Positions 28,792 through 39,533 of a DNA stretch of 52,193 bases are shown in pieces. The stretch is from Acidobacteria bacterium 13_1_20CM_2_55_15. Its GTDB lineage: Bacteria; Acidobacteriota; Terriglobia; 20CM-2-55-15. The stretch is taken from the NCBI GenBank assembly GCA_001920875.1, contig MNKP01000054.1:1-52193 (forward strand). The letters are read 5' to 3'. A program made the translations under genes and the position numbers. The notes under the pieces were generated by a model that was given only the letters and a program-made list of their open reading frames with translations, was not told the origin of the DNA and ran no database searches. How positions within the stretch are numbered: the stretch's first letter is position 1; every line of letters starts with the position of its first letter.

Positions 28792-29934
28792 ATGCCTAAA
28801 CCGACACGAATTGACGCACAACTTATCTACAGCGCAAGTGAAACGGACGCCAATATGCTTTGGGCCACCCGCTTCTTTGCTCCTGATCCATTCATCTTCA
28901 TCAAGAAGGGCAGGAAGACGTATCTGGTCATGAATGACCTGGAAATCGATCGCGCCAAAAGCCAGGCAAGCGTAAACAACGTGCTGTCTTACTCCGAATA
29001 CGCCAGGCGATGGCAGCAACGCGGAATCCAGTTTCCGCCCGCAGCAGAAGTGCTGGTCGAGGTATTCAAGGATCTGCAGATCCAAACCGTGGAAGTTCCA
29101 TCAACTTTTCCGCTTGACCTCGCCGATGGGCTCCGGAATTTGGGCATCAAGGTCAATGCCAAGGCGGATCCATTCTGGCCGCAACGAGAGATTAAAACTG
29201 AACAAGAAGTCGGCTTTATCAGCGAATCGCTGAGAGCTGCGGAACGGGGCATGGAAGCAGGAATTGATGCGGTGCGGCGCAGCGAGATCCGAAAAAATGG
29301 GTACTTGTATCTTGATGGAACGCGTTTGACCTCGGAGATCCTCAAACGGATTATCAACACGACAATCATGGCCGAGGGATACGTGCCGAGTCACACCATA
29401 GTCTCTTCTGGCGATCAATGTGTGGACCCGCACAATCAAGGCACCGGACCCATTCGCGCAAACACTTCGATTATTATGGATATTTTTCCTCGCTCACAAA
29501 AGACGGGCTACTTCGGCGATATCACACGTACGGTCGTTCGCGGCCGGGCGTCTGACCGATTAAGACACGCCTACCACTGCGTCGAGAAAGGACAGCAGAT
29601 CGCATTCCGGCGCATCCGGCATGGCGCCAATGCCTACGATATTCATAACGAAATCCTGAATTACTTCAAAACCGAAGGCTTTGAAACAGGTGCGATGAAG
29701 GGACGAATGCAAGGCTTTTTCCACGGCACCGGCCACGGTCTTGGCCTGGACATTCACGAGGCGCCATCGTTTGGGTTGCGCAGCAAGAATGCTCTGCGCC
29801 GCGGAAACGTCGTCACCGTGGAGCCGGGACTGTATTATGAAGAAATGGGGGGCGTCCGGTTAGAAGACGTGGTCATTGTGACCAAGGCTGGATGCAAGAA
29901 CCTCGTCGGAATTCCCAAGGTTCTTGAAGTTTAG
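28792..29934 (+). CDS. M24-family aminopeptidase (Xaa-Pro peptidase-like)
   Basis: Metal ligands in 'IIMDIFPRSQKTGYFGDITRT', 'FHGTGHGLGLDIHE', 'TVEPGLYYEEMGGVRLED'. Confidence 0.9.
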   Translation: MPKPTRIDAQLIYSASETDANMLWATRFFAPDPFIFIKKGRKTYLVMNDLEIDRAKSQASVNNVLSYSEYARRWQQRGIQFPPAAEVLVEVFKDLQIQTVEVPSTFPLDLADGLRNLGIKVNAKADPFWPQREIKTEQEVGFISESLRAAERGMEAGIDAVRRSEIRKNGYLYLDGTRLTSEILKRIINTTIMAEGYVPSHTIVSSGDQCVDPHNQGTGPIRANTSIIMDIFPRSQKTGYFGDITRTVVRGRASDRLRHAYHCVEKGQQIAFRRIRHGANAYDIHNEILNYFKTEGFETGAMKGRMQGFFHGTGHGLGLDIHEAPSFGLRSKNALRRGNVVTVEPGLYYEEMGGVRLEDVVIVTKAGCKNLVGIPKVLEV

Positions 29935-29978
29935 CTGGGCACGTATTTATACTGCCGAGTTCTTGGGAGGAGCGCCTG

Positions 29979-30800
29979 ATGCGCGTGCGGTTTTGGGGAG
30001 TTCGCGGCTCCACTCCGACACCACAAAAAGAAAATATGGGGTATGGTGGAAATACCTCGTGCATTGAAATCCGAACCGACACAAATCAAATTTTGATTTT
30101 CGACGGCGGAACCGGCATCCGCAACCTGGGCAATGACCTTCAGCAAGAACACGGCGACAAGCCGATCAACGCACACATCTTCTTCAGCCATTTCCATCTC
30201 GACCACATTCAAGGAGTTCCATTTTTTCGCCCGCTCTACAATCCGCGAAACCATTTCACGTTTTATTTCGCGGGCCGCCGCGACGCGAACCTCGTGATGG
30301 ACGCCTTGGCGGGGATGATGGCAAATCCGTATTTCCCTGTCGACATGTCGAAGCTGCCGTGTTCTCGCGAATATGTCGATCTGGTGGAGGGAACATTTAC
30401 CGTCGCCGATACCAGGATTCTCGTCCTACCGTTAAATCATCCGCAGGGTTGTGTCGGCTACCGGATCATGCAGAACGGCAAGGTGATTTCATATTGTACT
30501 GACGTGGAGCACGGCGTTGGGTGGAGCGACCGGAATATCTTGATGCTGGCAAAAGATTCCGATTTCTTCATCGTCGATGCTCAGTACACGCCTGAAGAAT
30601 TGCCCGATCACATCGGGTGGGGCCACGGCAGTTGGCAACAGGCCATCGAGATCGGAATCGAAGCCAAAGTGAAGCGTATTGCTCTCTACCATCATGATCC
30701 ATACCACGAAGATTCCGATGTCGAAAAGATATTGGATGCCGCGAGCAAACTCTATCCGAACGTGATTGCTGCGCGCGAAGGTCTCGAGGTCAGTGTGTAG
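29979..30800 (+). CDS. MBL-fold metallo-hydrolase
   Basis: 'MRVRFWGVRGSTPTPQ...GGNTSCIEI', 'FFSHFHLDHIQGVPFF', 'VISYCTDVEH'. Confidence 0.9.
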   Translation: MRVRFWGVRGSTPTPQKENMGYGGNTSCIEIRTDTNQILIFDGGTGIRNLGNDLQQEHGDKPINAHIFFSHFHLDHIQGVPFFRPLYNPRNHFTFYFAGRRDANLVMDALAGMMANPYFPVDMSKLPCSREYVDLVEGTFTVADTRILVLPLNHPQGCVGYRIMQNGKVISYCTDVEHGVGWSDRNILMLAKDSDFFIVDAQYTPEELPDHIGWGHGSWQQAIEIGIEAKVKRIALYHHDPYHEDSDVEKILDAASKLYPNVIAAREGLEVSV

Positions 30801-30869
30801 TAAACTGGCGTGGGTGACCGGCCAGCAGGGCACAGCCATCAATAAGACGGTGGGTCTAACGCTAAAAAG

Positions 30870-31832
30870 ATGGCAGTAAAATTCCGCGATTATTACGAGA
30901 GCCTTGGCGTCCCGCGTTCCGCGAAGGAAGAAGAAATCAAAAAGGCATACCGGAAGCTCGCTCGCAAATACCACCCGGATTTGAACCCTCACAAAAAACA
31001 GGCCGAAGAAAAGTTCAAGGAGATTCAGGAGGCCTACGAAGTTCTAAGCGACGCCGATAAGCGCCGAAAATACGACCAACTCGGAGCGAATTGGAAAAAC
31101 GGCGCTGATTTCACGCCCCCCCAAAATTGGGGCGGATTTCAAGGCACCATCAACATGGATGATCTCTTCAGCCGTGCCGGACAACAACGCAGCAGCGCGT
31201 TCAGCGATTTCTTTGAAATGTTATTTGGCGGTATGGGAGGCATGGGCGGATTCGGTGGTACTAGCGGCGGGCCGGGCACGGGAACACGCTCACGTTGGGG
31301 CACACGCGTGCCGAAAGGTGAGGCTGAAACCGAACTCGTTCTTCCTCTAGAAGACATGCATCGCGGAAGCTTGCGCAAATTAACGGTTCGACTCGGAAAC
31401 GCCGAAAAGACAATCGATGTCCGCATCCCTCCCGGGGCACGCAACGACAGCAAGATTCGAATTCCAGGCGGCGGCCCAACCGGTGGCGATCTCTACGTAC
31501 GCTTGCGCCAGCAACCGCACTCGCAGTTCACGGTGAATGGCGATGACACAGAAGCTGAGATCGCGATAACACCTTGGGAAGCCGCTTTGGGGAGCACCAT
31601 TCAAGTTCCAACACTCGACGGAAAGGCCGATATTCGCGTTCCGCCCGGCGTGGCATCGGGCCAACGGCTACGGCTGAGGGGCCAAGGTTTAAATTTGCGC
31701 GGCGGCGGACGCGGCGATCACTACGTACGTTTGAAGATTGTGGTGCCAAAAGAACTCACGGATGCGGAGAAGAAATTGTTCCAGGAACTGTCGCGCGTGT
31801 CGGATTTCAAGCCCCGGAACGGTAACTTCTAA
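30870..31832 (+). CDS. J-domain co-chaperone (CbpA/DnaJ C-terminal type)
   Basis: J domain '[42 protein letters not shown]', G/F-rich linker, DnaJ C-terminal substrate-binding region; no zinc fingers. Confidence 0.92.
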   Translation: MAVKFRDYYESLGVPRSAKEEEIKKAYRKLARKYHPDLNPHKKQAEEKFKEIQEAYEVLSDADKRRKYDQLGANWKNGADFTPPQNWGGFQGTINMDDLFSRAGQQRSSAFSDFFEMLFGGMGGMGGFGGTSGGPGTGTRSRWGTRVPKGEAETELVLPLEDMHRGSLRKLTVRLGNAEKTIDVRIPPGARNDSKIRIPGGGPTGGDLYVRLRQQPHSQFTVNGDDTEAEIAITPWEAALGSTIQVPTLDGKADIRVPPGVASGQRLRLRGQGLNLRGGGRGDHYVRLKIVVPKELTDAEKKLFQELSRVSDFKPRNGNF

Positions 31833-32779
31833 AGTCTGAATGGCAAATCCACAATCACTGCCGGCAAGGCTTTCTCGTTGCTGACCACTTCTACCTCGCT
31901 GCCGGAACCATATGCCGTTCTGGTAACGAATCCGAGGGCGATCGGCTTGTTGAGTCCGGGCGAGAACAACGTGGTCGTTAAATAACCCACTTCGCGTCCT
32001 GCTTTGCGGATGGGACTCTTCAGCTTAGGCAACTCGCCTCCTGATAGTGTTAATCCGACGAACCGCCGGTTGACATGGCCGATGTATTTCACTTTAGCCA
32101 CAACTTCTTGACCAATGTAGCAGCCTTTTTCATAGCTGATTCCAGCTTCGCCGATTTCAGGCATCATTGTGGTCTCATCGATATCAACGCCATAAACAGG
32201 AATGCCCGCTTCGGTCCGCAACACGTCCCAGGTACCATGATCAATCGGGGTTGCGCCACTCTGGGCAAGAAATCGCAGGACTTTGTCCGCTCTCCCGCGA
32301 GGGACCCAAACGTCATATCCGAGATCGGACACTACAATCCGCGAGTCATCAATTTTCCGATGAGCGTATTTTCCGGCGATTGTCAGAGGTTCATCGATCC
32401 ATGATTCCAGCGCGGCGGCAGCCTTCGGCCCGATTATCGCAAGAATAGAATACTCCTCCGAGACGTCGAACATTTGCACATCTTCCATGATGAGCAGCTT
32501 GTCGAAAGCGGCAAGCAGCTTCGGAACCACTGCACCCTCCAGGCACAACCAAACCGCATCATCGTCCACGAGCACTTGCATGTGGGCCACAATCTTTCCT
32601 TGAGGCGTCAGATGCGCGGCATAGCAGCCGGACCCGGACGGAAGTTTTTCGACATCGTTGGTCAGCATCCCTTGCAGCCACGGCACACGCTCGGTACCCG
32701 TAAGCTTCACGATGCCGAACCAATCCTTATCAGCGAGGGCCGCCGCCCGTGTGGCGGCTTGATAATATTCGGATAGCAT
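31829..32779 (-). CDS. YgfZ/GcvT-domain folate-binding protein
   Basis: '[35 protein letters not shown]' and '[25 protein letters not shown]' (KGCYxGQE motif). Confidence 0.92.
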   Translation of the reverse strand: MLSEYYQAATRAAALADKDWFGIVKLTGTERVPWLQGMLTNDVEKLPSGSGCYAAHLTPQGKIVAHMQVLVDDDAVWLCLEGAVVPKLLAAFDKLLIMEDVQMFDVSEEYSILAIIGPKAAAALESWIDEPLTIAGKYAHRKIDDSRIVVSDLGYDVWVPRGRADKVLRFLAQSGATPIDHGTWDVLRTEAGIPVYGVDIDETTMMPEIGEAGISYEKGCYIGQEVVAKVKYIGHVNRRFVGLTLSGGELPKLKSPIRKAGREVGYLTTTLFSPGLNKPIALGFVTRTAYGSGSEVEVVSNEKALPAVIVDLPFRL

Positions 32780-32882
32780 TATTCTCTATTATATAGGGAT
32801 GAAAATCGCAGCTCTTGTCGACGACTTGTTTTTTTCGTCCAAGATTTCCGCGTCAGCCAAACAGTTGGGTTCGCTCCCGGAG

Positions 32883-33572
32883 TTACTTTCCTGAGGTGGC
32901 CTGCGATACGGATTGCACGAACTTGCGGGCTGGCTCGGGAATCGGCAAATCGCCCTTTTCCACAAGTTCTCGAACGTCCACCTGCCGGCTGTAAAGGTTC
33001 TGATTCGCGTCCTTATCGGGGCGCAGGACCGCGCCCTGCAAAGAAATGCCGGCAAAGGCACCGCGGGCTCGCGAATAAACAAGAATCTCCGACCGCATGG
33101 TGGCAGTCGTATCGGCGGATGCATCCCTGCCTTTCGGCCCGGCAGCAGCGGAAGCGTCAACCCCTAGCGTGACCTTGTCTCGCAGAAGGTGCTTCAGACT
33201 ATCGGGTGTCATGAACAGCATCACGACATCGGTCTCTTGACCGCCGATCTGAAATCCGAAACTGCCGCCCGTTATGGAAATCATGGCCGGAGGTCCGAAT
33301 GGGCCGTTGCCCGCATTCTTCTTACACGAGACGGCTCCACGGCCAAGCTGCCCGCCGAAGCCTAGGGCCGCCTTCTTCAGACCCGGAATCACAGCCACGC
33401 ACTCGGCTCGTTTGAGAAGAGGTTTGGGAATCTCGGAATCGGGAGCCTGGATCAGCTCGTCGACGACTTTTGAAGATTCCCAAAGACGATCGGCAATTTT
33501 GTCCTCGATCGCCACCGCGGGAACAATAAAGATCACAATGAACACAACCGCTAGGAGAACGCACATGGACAC
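32883..33572 (-). CDS. SYLF-domain lipid-binding protein (paralog 1)
   Basis: 'IPKPLLKRAECVAVIPGLKKAALGFGGQLGRGAVSC', 'SRARGAFAGISLQGAVLRPD'. Confidence 0.9.
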   Translation of the reverse strand: MSMCVLLAVVFIVIFIVPAVAIEDKIADRLWESSKVVDELIQAPDSEIPKPLLKRAECVAVIPGLKKAALGFGGQLGRGAVSCKKNAGNGPFGPPAMISITGGSFGFQIGGQETDVVMLFMTPDSLKHLLRDKVTLGVDASAAAGPKGRDASADTTATMRSEILVYSRARGAFAGISLQGAVLRPDKDANQNLYSRQVDVRELVEKGDLPIPEPARKFVQSVSQATSGK

Positions 33573-33575
33573 CTC

Positions 33576-34769
33576 TTATTTCAGAATCGGGATCACCTCG
33601 GATTGTATCGGTTGACCCGTCACAATGGCTTCTTTGTCGGACAAGTACATATCCACCTCGCTGCGCACGCCAAAGGTCCCTTTCAAATACACACCTGGCT
33701 CGATGGAGAAGCAGGTTCGCGCCATTAAGCGCCGGTTGTCTTGAGTTTCGAGATTATCGATATTAGCTCCATTGCCATGGACCTCCTCGTGAATGGAATG
33801 GCCCGTGCGATGCAGAAAGTACTCACCATACCCTGCCTTCGTGATCGACCGTCGAGCTTCCTCGTCAATTTGCCACCCATAGAGAACCTCGCCCGACGAA
33901 TACCGGGACTGTACGGCCTTTATTGCTGCGTCGCGGCCATCACGGACGACATTGAATATCTTCTGATGTTCCGCAGGAATCGTCTCACCAATGAAGAACG
34001 TCCATGTGATGTCGTCATAGACGGCATGCGGTGTCCGCCGCTTTGACCACATGTCTACCAGCAAAAAATCGCCTTTTTTCATTGGAAGATTGTCACCAGC
34101 ATTCGGTGCGTAGTGCGGATCTGCGCTGTGGGCGTTAATCGCCACAATCGGAGGGTGTCCGGCGGTCAGGTCGCGGCGATCAAACTGCTTGAGTATGAAA
34201 TCCTGAATCTCGAGTTCATTGATGGGGGCGTTGTCCCGAACGCGTCGGCGCACCTCTTTCGTGATTTCGTCGACGATCTCGCGCATGTGTTTGGCGGCAT
34301 ACAGATGGCTTTCCAACTGCTCGTCGCTCCACACCGCTTCGAAGACCTGAACGAGATCCGCGGATGAAACGACCTCGATACCATAGCTCCGGACCAATTC
34401 GATGGTTCCAGCATCAACGCGCGAGATGTAAGGGATCGTGTTTAGCGGCGAATACTGCATCGCAATTTTTTTGGCGCTGCCAAGCGTCTCACGCAAATGT
34501 TGATGCAGTTGCTGCCAAGGCAGATAGACGCGTTTGTCGCCCGGCAAACTGTCGAGCGCACCGGTCTCTATGGCATGGACTATCTTCCCGGGTGTGCCCC
34601 TTGCTGGAACAAAGTAAAACCAGCGGCGCGTCGTGAACTTTGCATGATCCAATCGCAAGATGTTTTCTGCGATCGGATCGCTTCCCCTGAAGCTGTAGAA
34701 CAACCACCCGTCGAGTTTGTCCTGTTGCAGTGCCTCTTGTATTGACGCTATATGTCCTTCGTTTGCCAT
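33576..34769 (-). CDS. M24-family peptidase
   Basis: 'FLLVDMWSKRRTPHAVYDDITWT', 'HRTGHSIHEEVHGNGANID', 'CFSIEPGVYLKGTFGVRSEVD'; start adjusted to ATG at 34769. Confidence 0.88.
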   Translation of the reverse strand: MANEGHIASIQEALQQDKLDGWLFYSFRGSDPIAENILRLDHAKFTTRRWFYFVPARGTPGKIVHAIETGALDSLPGDKRVYLPWQQLHQHLRETLGSAKKIAMQYSPLNTIPYISRVDAGTIELVRSYGIEVVSSADLVQVFEAVWSDEQLESHLYAAKHMREIVDEITKEVRRRVRDNAPINELEIQDFILKQFDRRDLTAGHPPIVAINAHSADPHYAPNAGDNLPMKKGDFLLVDMWSKRRTPHAVYDDITWTFFIGETIPAEHQKIFNVVRDGRDAAIKAVQSRYSSGEVLYGWQIDEEARRSITKAGYGEYFLHRTGHSIHEEVHGNGANIDNLETQDNRRLMARTCFSIEPGVYLKGTFGVRSEVDMYLSDKEAIVTGQPIQSEVIPILK

Positions 34770-34802
34770 CGCCACATTATATGCAGGTAAAATGTAGTCG
34801 GG

Positions 34803-35900
34803 ATGAAGAATAAAAGCCGGTTCCTGCGTGGCCAGCCTATTGAACCGCCTGCCATCGACGCGAATATTTCGATAGTCGACTTGATCGACAAAACCTTCAA
34901 CGCGTATAACGCCGCGCGTTTTCGCGAAGCATGCCAGCTTTTCGTCGAACGGATGCTGGCCGACGATGTGACAGTCGGTATGAGTCTTTCGGGCGCAATG
35001 ACGCCGGCCGGAATCGGAATGGCAGCCATCATACCTCTCATGCGGGCGGGGTTTGTCGATTGGATCGTTTCCACTGGCGCCAATCTTTATCACGATACGC
35101 ATTTCGGGATAGGGCTTCAGATGCGGCGCGGGTTGCGCGATTTGGACGACCGCCTTTTACGTGAAGAAGGCGTCGTCCGGATTTGCGATATTTTCTTTCA
35201 ATATGACGTCCTTCTTAAAACCGACGAGTTCTTTCGCGAGATGGTCAGCGCTCCCGAATTTCAACGAACGATGAGCACCGCGGAGTTCCATTACCTGGCA
35301 GGCAAATACGTTCTGGAACGCAGCCGCCTGCTAGGTCTGAAGAACAAATCGCTCCTCGGAGCGGCGCATGAATTAGGCATCCCGATCTATACGTCTTCTC
35401 CCGGCGACAGTTCGATCGGAATGAATGTGGCGGCAAAAGCTCTCGATGGCAACAAACTTCAATTTGATGTGAATGCCGATGTGAATGAAACCGCCGCAAT
35501 CGTCTACGGCGCAAAGAAGAGCGGTCAAAAAAGCGCGATTCTCATCATCGGCGGCGGCTCACCGAAAAATTTCGTTCTTCAAACCGAACCGCAGATCCAG
35601 GAAGTGCTTGGGCTTGATGAGAAAGGTCATGATTACTATCTGCAGTTTACGGACGCGCGCGTGGACACGGGGGGACTCTCCGGAGCAACTCCCGCAGAGG
35701 CCGTCACATGGGGTAAAGTGGATCCTGAGCGGTTGCCCGACGCCGTCGTCTGTTACGTGGACTCGACGATCGGCTTGCCTCTACTGACGGCATACGCGAT
35801 TGCGAAACGAAAACCGAGACATGTAAAGGCACTTTATCATCGGCGAGGCGAGTTGCTCGGTTCGATGAAGAAAGCCGTTGCTGAAAAGTCCCGCACTTAA
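34803..35900 (+). CDS. Deoxyhypusine synthase-like protein
   Basis: '[43 protein letters not shown]', '[14 protein letters not shown]', '[17 protein letters not shown]' with conserved Lys. Confidence 0.9.
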   Translation: MKNKSRFLRGQPIEPPAIDANISIVDLIDKTFNAYNAARFREACQLFVERMLADDVTVGMSLSGAMTPAGIGMAAIIPLMRAGFVDWIVSTGANLYHDTHFGIGLQMRRGLRDLDDRLLREEGVVRICDIFFQYDVLLKTDEFFREMVSAPEFQRTMSTAEFHYLAGKYVLERSRLLGLKNKSLLGAAHELGIPIYTSSPGDSSIGMNVAAKALDGNKLQFDVNADVNETAAIVYGAKKSGQKSAILIIGGGSPKNFVLQTEPQIQEVLGLDEKGHDYYLQFTDARVDTGGLSGATPAEAVTWGKVDPERLPDAVVCYVDSTIGLPLLTAYAIAKRKPRHVKALYHRRGELLGSMKKAVAEKSRT

Positions 35901-35918
35901 AAATTGGAAAGCTGAAAA

Positions 35919-37946
35919 ATGTCTAACCAGATCATTCGAGCCGTTTGCCCTCACGATTGCCCCGATACGTGCGCCATGCTGGTGGAACTAGACGCCAGTG
36001 GACGCGCCGTTCGTGTCAAAGGAGATCCGGAAAATCCTTACACGCATGGCGGGTTATGCGTGAAGGTCGCCCACTACGAGAAGCGTACCTATCACAAAGA
36101 CCGTCTGCTTTATCCAATGAAACGCGCCGGCCGCAAAGGCGAAGGAAAATTCGAGCGCATCTCATGGGACGAAGCGCTCGAAACGATCACCGCCAGGCTG
36201 AAGGCGATTACGGAGCAAAATCCTCAGTCGATTCTTCCCTACAGCTACGCAGGCACCATGGGCCTCCTGCAGGGCGGAAGTATGGATCGGCGATTCTTTC
36301 ATCGGCTTGGAGCATCTTTGCTGGATCGAACGATCTGCTCGACAGCAGGCATGTTCGGCATGCGATACACCGTGGGCGCTTCGGTGGGGACCAACCCGGA
36401 AACCGTCGATCAGACGAAGTACATCTTGATCTGGGGATCGAACATCATCACTTCGAACATTCACTTGTGGCGTTACATGCTGAAAGCGCGCTCGCGCGGG
36501 GCGAAGATTGTCACGATTGATCCGCTGCGCACCAGAACGGGTGACCAGTCTGATGAACACATTCCGATCATGCCCGGTACTGATGGCGCCTTAGCGCTAG
36601 GGATGATGCACGTCATCATTCGCGACGGTCTTCAGGATCAGGATTACATCGACCGCTACACCATCGGCTTTGATGCTTTGAAACGCCGGGTCGAGGAATA
36701 TCCTCCTTCACGCGTCAGCGAGATCACCGGAGTTTCCGAAACCACCATCGAACGCTTCACACGCGAATATGCCACGCATTCGCCGGGGTTCATTCGTGTG
36801 AACTACGGCCTGCAACGGCATGCCGGCGGCGGTATGGCGGTTCGAAATATTTTCTGCTTACCGGCCTTGATCGGATCGTGGCGCTATCCGGGTGGCGGCG
36901 CAGTTTTGAGTACGAGCGGGTTTTTCAAATACAACTATGCGGCTCTCGAACGTCCGGATTTGATCCAGGGCCGTCCCAGAACAATCAACATGAGCCGATT
37001 GGGCGAGGCACTCACGAATGCAAATCCGCCGGTGCGGGCCATTGTTGTTTACAACACCAATCCGGGAGCCATAGCACCGAATCAGCAACGCGTACTCGAG
37101 GGCTTCAAACGCGACGACTTGTTCACAGTTGTTCTCGAGCATTTTCAGACGGACACCGCGGATTACGCAGACATTCTTTTGCCGGCGACGACACAACTCG
37201 AGCATCTCGACATTCACCGTGCCTATGGACACACGTACGCTATGCTGAACACCCCCGCCATCCGACCTCTTGGCGAAAGCAAGCCCAATACGGAGATTTT
37301 CCGTCTTCTCGCGAAACACATGGGCTTTGACGATCGATGTTTCCAGGATTCCGATGAAGATCTAGTGCGGCAGGCTTTGACCGGAGTGAGTGGGGTTACT
37401 CTTGATGAATTAAGACGGAAGGGTTGGGTCTCGCTTCGGATAGGCGATGCGCCCTTCGCCGAAGGCAACTTTCCAACACCATCAGGCAAGTGCGAATTCT
37501 ATTCCGAACGCCTCAAGGATCTTGATCCGCTGCCGACTTACATCCCTCCCCGTGAGGACCGGATCTCCAATCCCGCGCTCGCCCAGGAATTTCCCCTGGT
37601 ATTGATTTCGCCTCCCGCGCATCACTTCCTTAATTCGACGTTCGTGAATCTCTTTCAGGAAAAGGAATTGGGACCGACGCTCGAGATCAATGCGACGGAC
37701 GCTGCGGCCCGGCATATCGCCGATGGCTCTCCGGTACAAATCTTCAATAACCGCGGCAGTTTCCTCGCGCGAGCCGTCGTGACGGATCGCACAAGATCCG
37801 GCGTCGTTTGCGCACCATCCATCTGGTGGAACAAACTCGTCCCGGGCGGACGTAATGCCAACAGCACAACATCTGAAGAAGTCACCGACCTTGGCGGGGG
37901 AGCCACGTTCTACGACAACCTGGTGGACGTCCGTTCAGCGGACTGA
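35919..37946 (+). CDS. Molybdopterin-dependent oxidoreductase (4Fe-4S, DMSO-reductase superfamily)
   Basis: 'VCPHDCPDTCAM...GGLCVKV' cluster motif, 'ILIWGSNIITSNIHLWRYMLKARSRGAKIVTIDP', C-terminal molydop-binding region. Confidence 0.92.
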   Translation: MSNQIIRAVCPHDCPDTCAMLVELDASGRAVRVKGDPENPYTHGGLCVKVAHYEKRTYHKDRLLYPMKRAGRKGEGKFERISWDEALETITARLKAITEQNPQSILPYSYAGTMGLLQGGSMDRRFFHRLGASLLDRTICSTAGMFGMRYTVGASVGTNPETVDQTKYILIWGSNIITSNIHLWRYMLKARSRGAKIVTIDPLRTRTGDQSDEHIPIMPGTDGALALGMMHVIIRDGLQDQDYIDRYTIGFDALKRRVEEYPPSRVSEITGVSETTIERFTREYATHSPGFIRVNYGLQRHAGGGMAVRNIFCLPALIGSWRYPGGGAVLSTSGFFKYNYAALERPDLIQGRPRTINMSRLGEALTNANPPVRAIVVYNTNPGAIAPNQQRVLEGFKRDDLFTVVLEHFQTDTADYADILLPATTQLEHLDIHRAYGHTYAMLNTPAIRPLGESKPNTEIFRLLAKHMGFDDRCFQDSDEDLVRQALTGVSGVTLDELRRKGWVSLRIGDAPFAEGNFPTPSGKCEFYSERLKDLDPLPTYIPPREDRISNPALAQEFPLVLISPPAHHFLNSTFVNLFQEKELGPTLEINATDAAARHIADGSPVQIFNNRGSFLARAVVTDRTRSGVVCAPSIWWNKLVPGGRNANSTTSEEVTDLGGGATFYDNLVDVRSAD

Positions 37947-37970
37947 CCCTCTCCCTTTGGGAAAGGGTCA
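37944..37970. repeat. Palindrome containing both convergent stop codons
   Basis: TGACCCTCTCCC-ttt-GGGAAAGGGTCA (one mismatch). Confidence 0.8.
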
Positions 37971-39212
37971 ATCCAGAGCATACACTGTCAGACCGGACAG
38001 CAGCTTCGGGTAAAAGTCGGTTGATTTTTGCGGCATGACACTGCCTTCCAGTGCAATATCACGTAGCTGATCGAGACCGGTCGGATTGAGCAAAAAAGCG
38101 ACCTGAGCTCTTCGATCTCGCACTGCGCTGATGGCCTCCTGGCGCCCACGCACATACGTGATGTAGCTTTCCTGCTTCACGGCTTCTTCTCTAATCCCGA
38201 GGCATTTCTCCAAGAGCAAACGGTGCAAAATAAATACGTCGAGCGTGCGCTGTTTCTCCGATAGATCAGGCATCAATGAACGCAGATCCACGGGGGATCG
38301 AAGCTGCAGGTAGGACAGTCGATCATCTACGAAAACGCCGACGGTACCAGGTTCCGGTTTTGACGATTCGGCCCGGTAAAAAAATTCTTCTGCCCGGTTA
38401 AAGAAAACGGCGGGCTCGAATCCCGGTACGTTCGCAAGCACGCGATGGGTGGCCAAAATGGTCAATCCCGGACTACTCATATTGAAAAACGCCATAGGCA
38501 GCCGATCGCTTCCCTTTTCTCCGCGCATCTCGTCTCGATAAGCCAATGCCGTTTCATACCGATGATGCCCGTCGGCGATGATCAATTTCTTGTTCTCCAT
38601 CTGTCCCTGAATAAACCGGATCCTTTCGTGATCGGTGACTATCCAGATCGAGTGTTCCACACCGTACTCATCTTTCAAACGAATGTCTGGAGTTCGCCGG
38701 GCGACCTCTTCCAAGACGTGATCGATTCGCTGCTCCGGATCTTCGTAAAGCATGAAGATCTGTTCGAACTGAGTTCGTGTGTAGCGCAACAGCTCGAGGC
38801 GGTCTTTTTTGGGCCCCGTCAACGTCCGCTCATGGGGAAACACGACTTTATTCGCGTAATCCTCCAACTGGCCCAATCCGACAAACCCCTTTCGAACGCG
38901 AATTTCGTGTTGATCCGGGACCTGGAATCCTTGGAAGTAAACGAACAAGGCCGCCTCCGGAAGCTGCTGCAGAATTCCGCCGGACCGCCATTCTTTCAAG
39001 CAGGCTGCGGCGCGTGTGTAAACATTGTCCTCAGGTGAATCTGACGGATCTGTTTTGCCAAAGACAATGCGCACAATGTTGTTCGGATGCGCTGCATAAT
39101 AACGCGCCTGCATTTCCCCCGAGATCTTGTCGTATGGCTGCGTAACGACTTTTTCTATCGGAACCTTGTCCGGTGCATATCGCAGACTGCGAAATGGATA
39201 AATCTTTGCCAT
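37968..39212 (-). CDS. DUF1015 family protein
   Basis: 'IYPFRSLRYAPDKVPIEKVVTQPYDKISGEMQARYYAAHPNNIVRIVFGK', 'IADGHHRYETALAYRDE'; start adjusted to ATG 39212. Confidence 0.88.
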   Translation of the reverse strand: MAKIYPFRSLRYAPDKVPIEKVVTQPYDKISGEMQARYYAAHPNNIVRIVFGKTDPSDSPEDNVYTRAAACLKEWRSGGILQQLPEAALFVYFQGFQVPDQHEIRVRKGFVGLGQLEDYANKVVFPHERTLTGPKKDRLELLRYTRTQFEQIFMLYEDPEQRIDHVLEEVARRTPDIRLKDEYGVEHSIWIVTDHERIRFIQGQMENKKLIIADGHHRYETALAYRDEMRGEKGSDRLPMAFFNMSSPGLTILATHRVLANVPGFEPAVFFNRAEEFFYRAESSKPEPGTVGVFVDDRLSYLQLRSPVDLRSLMPDLSEKQRTLDVFILHRLLLEKCLGIREEAVKQESYITYVRGRQEAISAVRDRRAQVAFLLNPTGLDQLRDIALEGSVMPQKSTDFYPKLLSGLTVYALD

Positions 39213-39236
39213 ATTGCGATAGAATACTGCGCCTCT

Positions 39237-39533
39237 ATGAAATTGGAATGGATTTCTCGGTTGGAACAGTTCCTGGAACGTAATGATTTCGGCAAAAATT
39301 GGGACGGCGCTTACCAGGATGCTGTACCTACCCTCCGTCAGTTTTTTCATCGGGCAGGTTTCCGCACGCATATCACGAGCGAATGGGAATCGCCTTCCCG
39401 GCATTCGGAATTGGTCGCGACAAAGCAATTCCTGGTTGTCCGGATCCCCTGGGCTGAAGACTACAACGGCAAATCGTTGGTTGATCTCAACGCACTCGAA
39501 GTCCAATCACAACGCCATCACGCAGCCGAATGA
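39237..39533 (+). CDS. Small hypothetical protein
   Basis: 98 aa from ATG 39237 ('MKLEWISRLEQFLERNDFGKNWDGAYQ'); stop overlaps start of next HAD gene. Confidence 0.55.
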   Translation: MKLEWISRLEQFLERNDFGKNWDGAYQDAVPTLRQFFHRAGFRTHITSEWESPSRHSELVATKQFLVVRIPWAEDYNGKSLVDLNALEVQSQRHHAAE

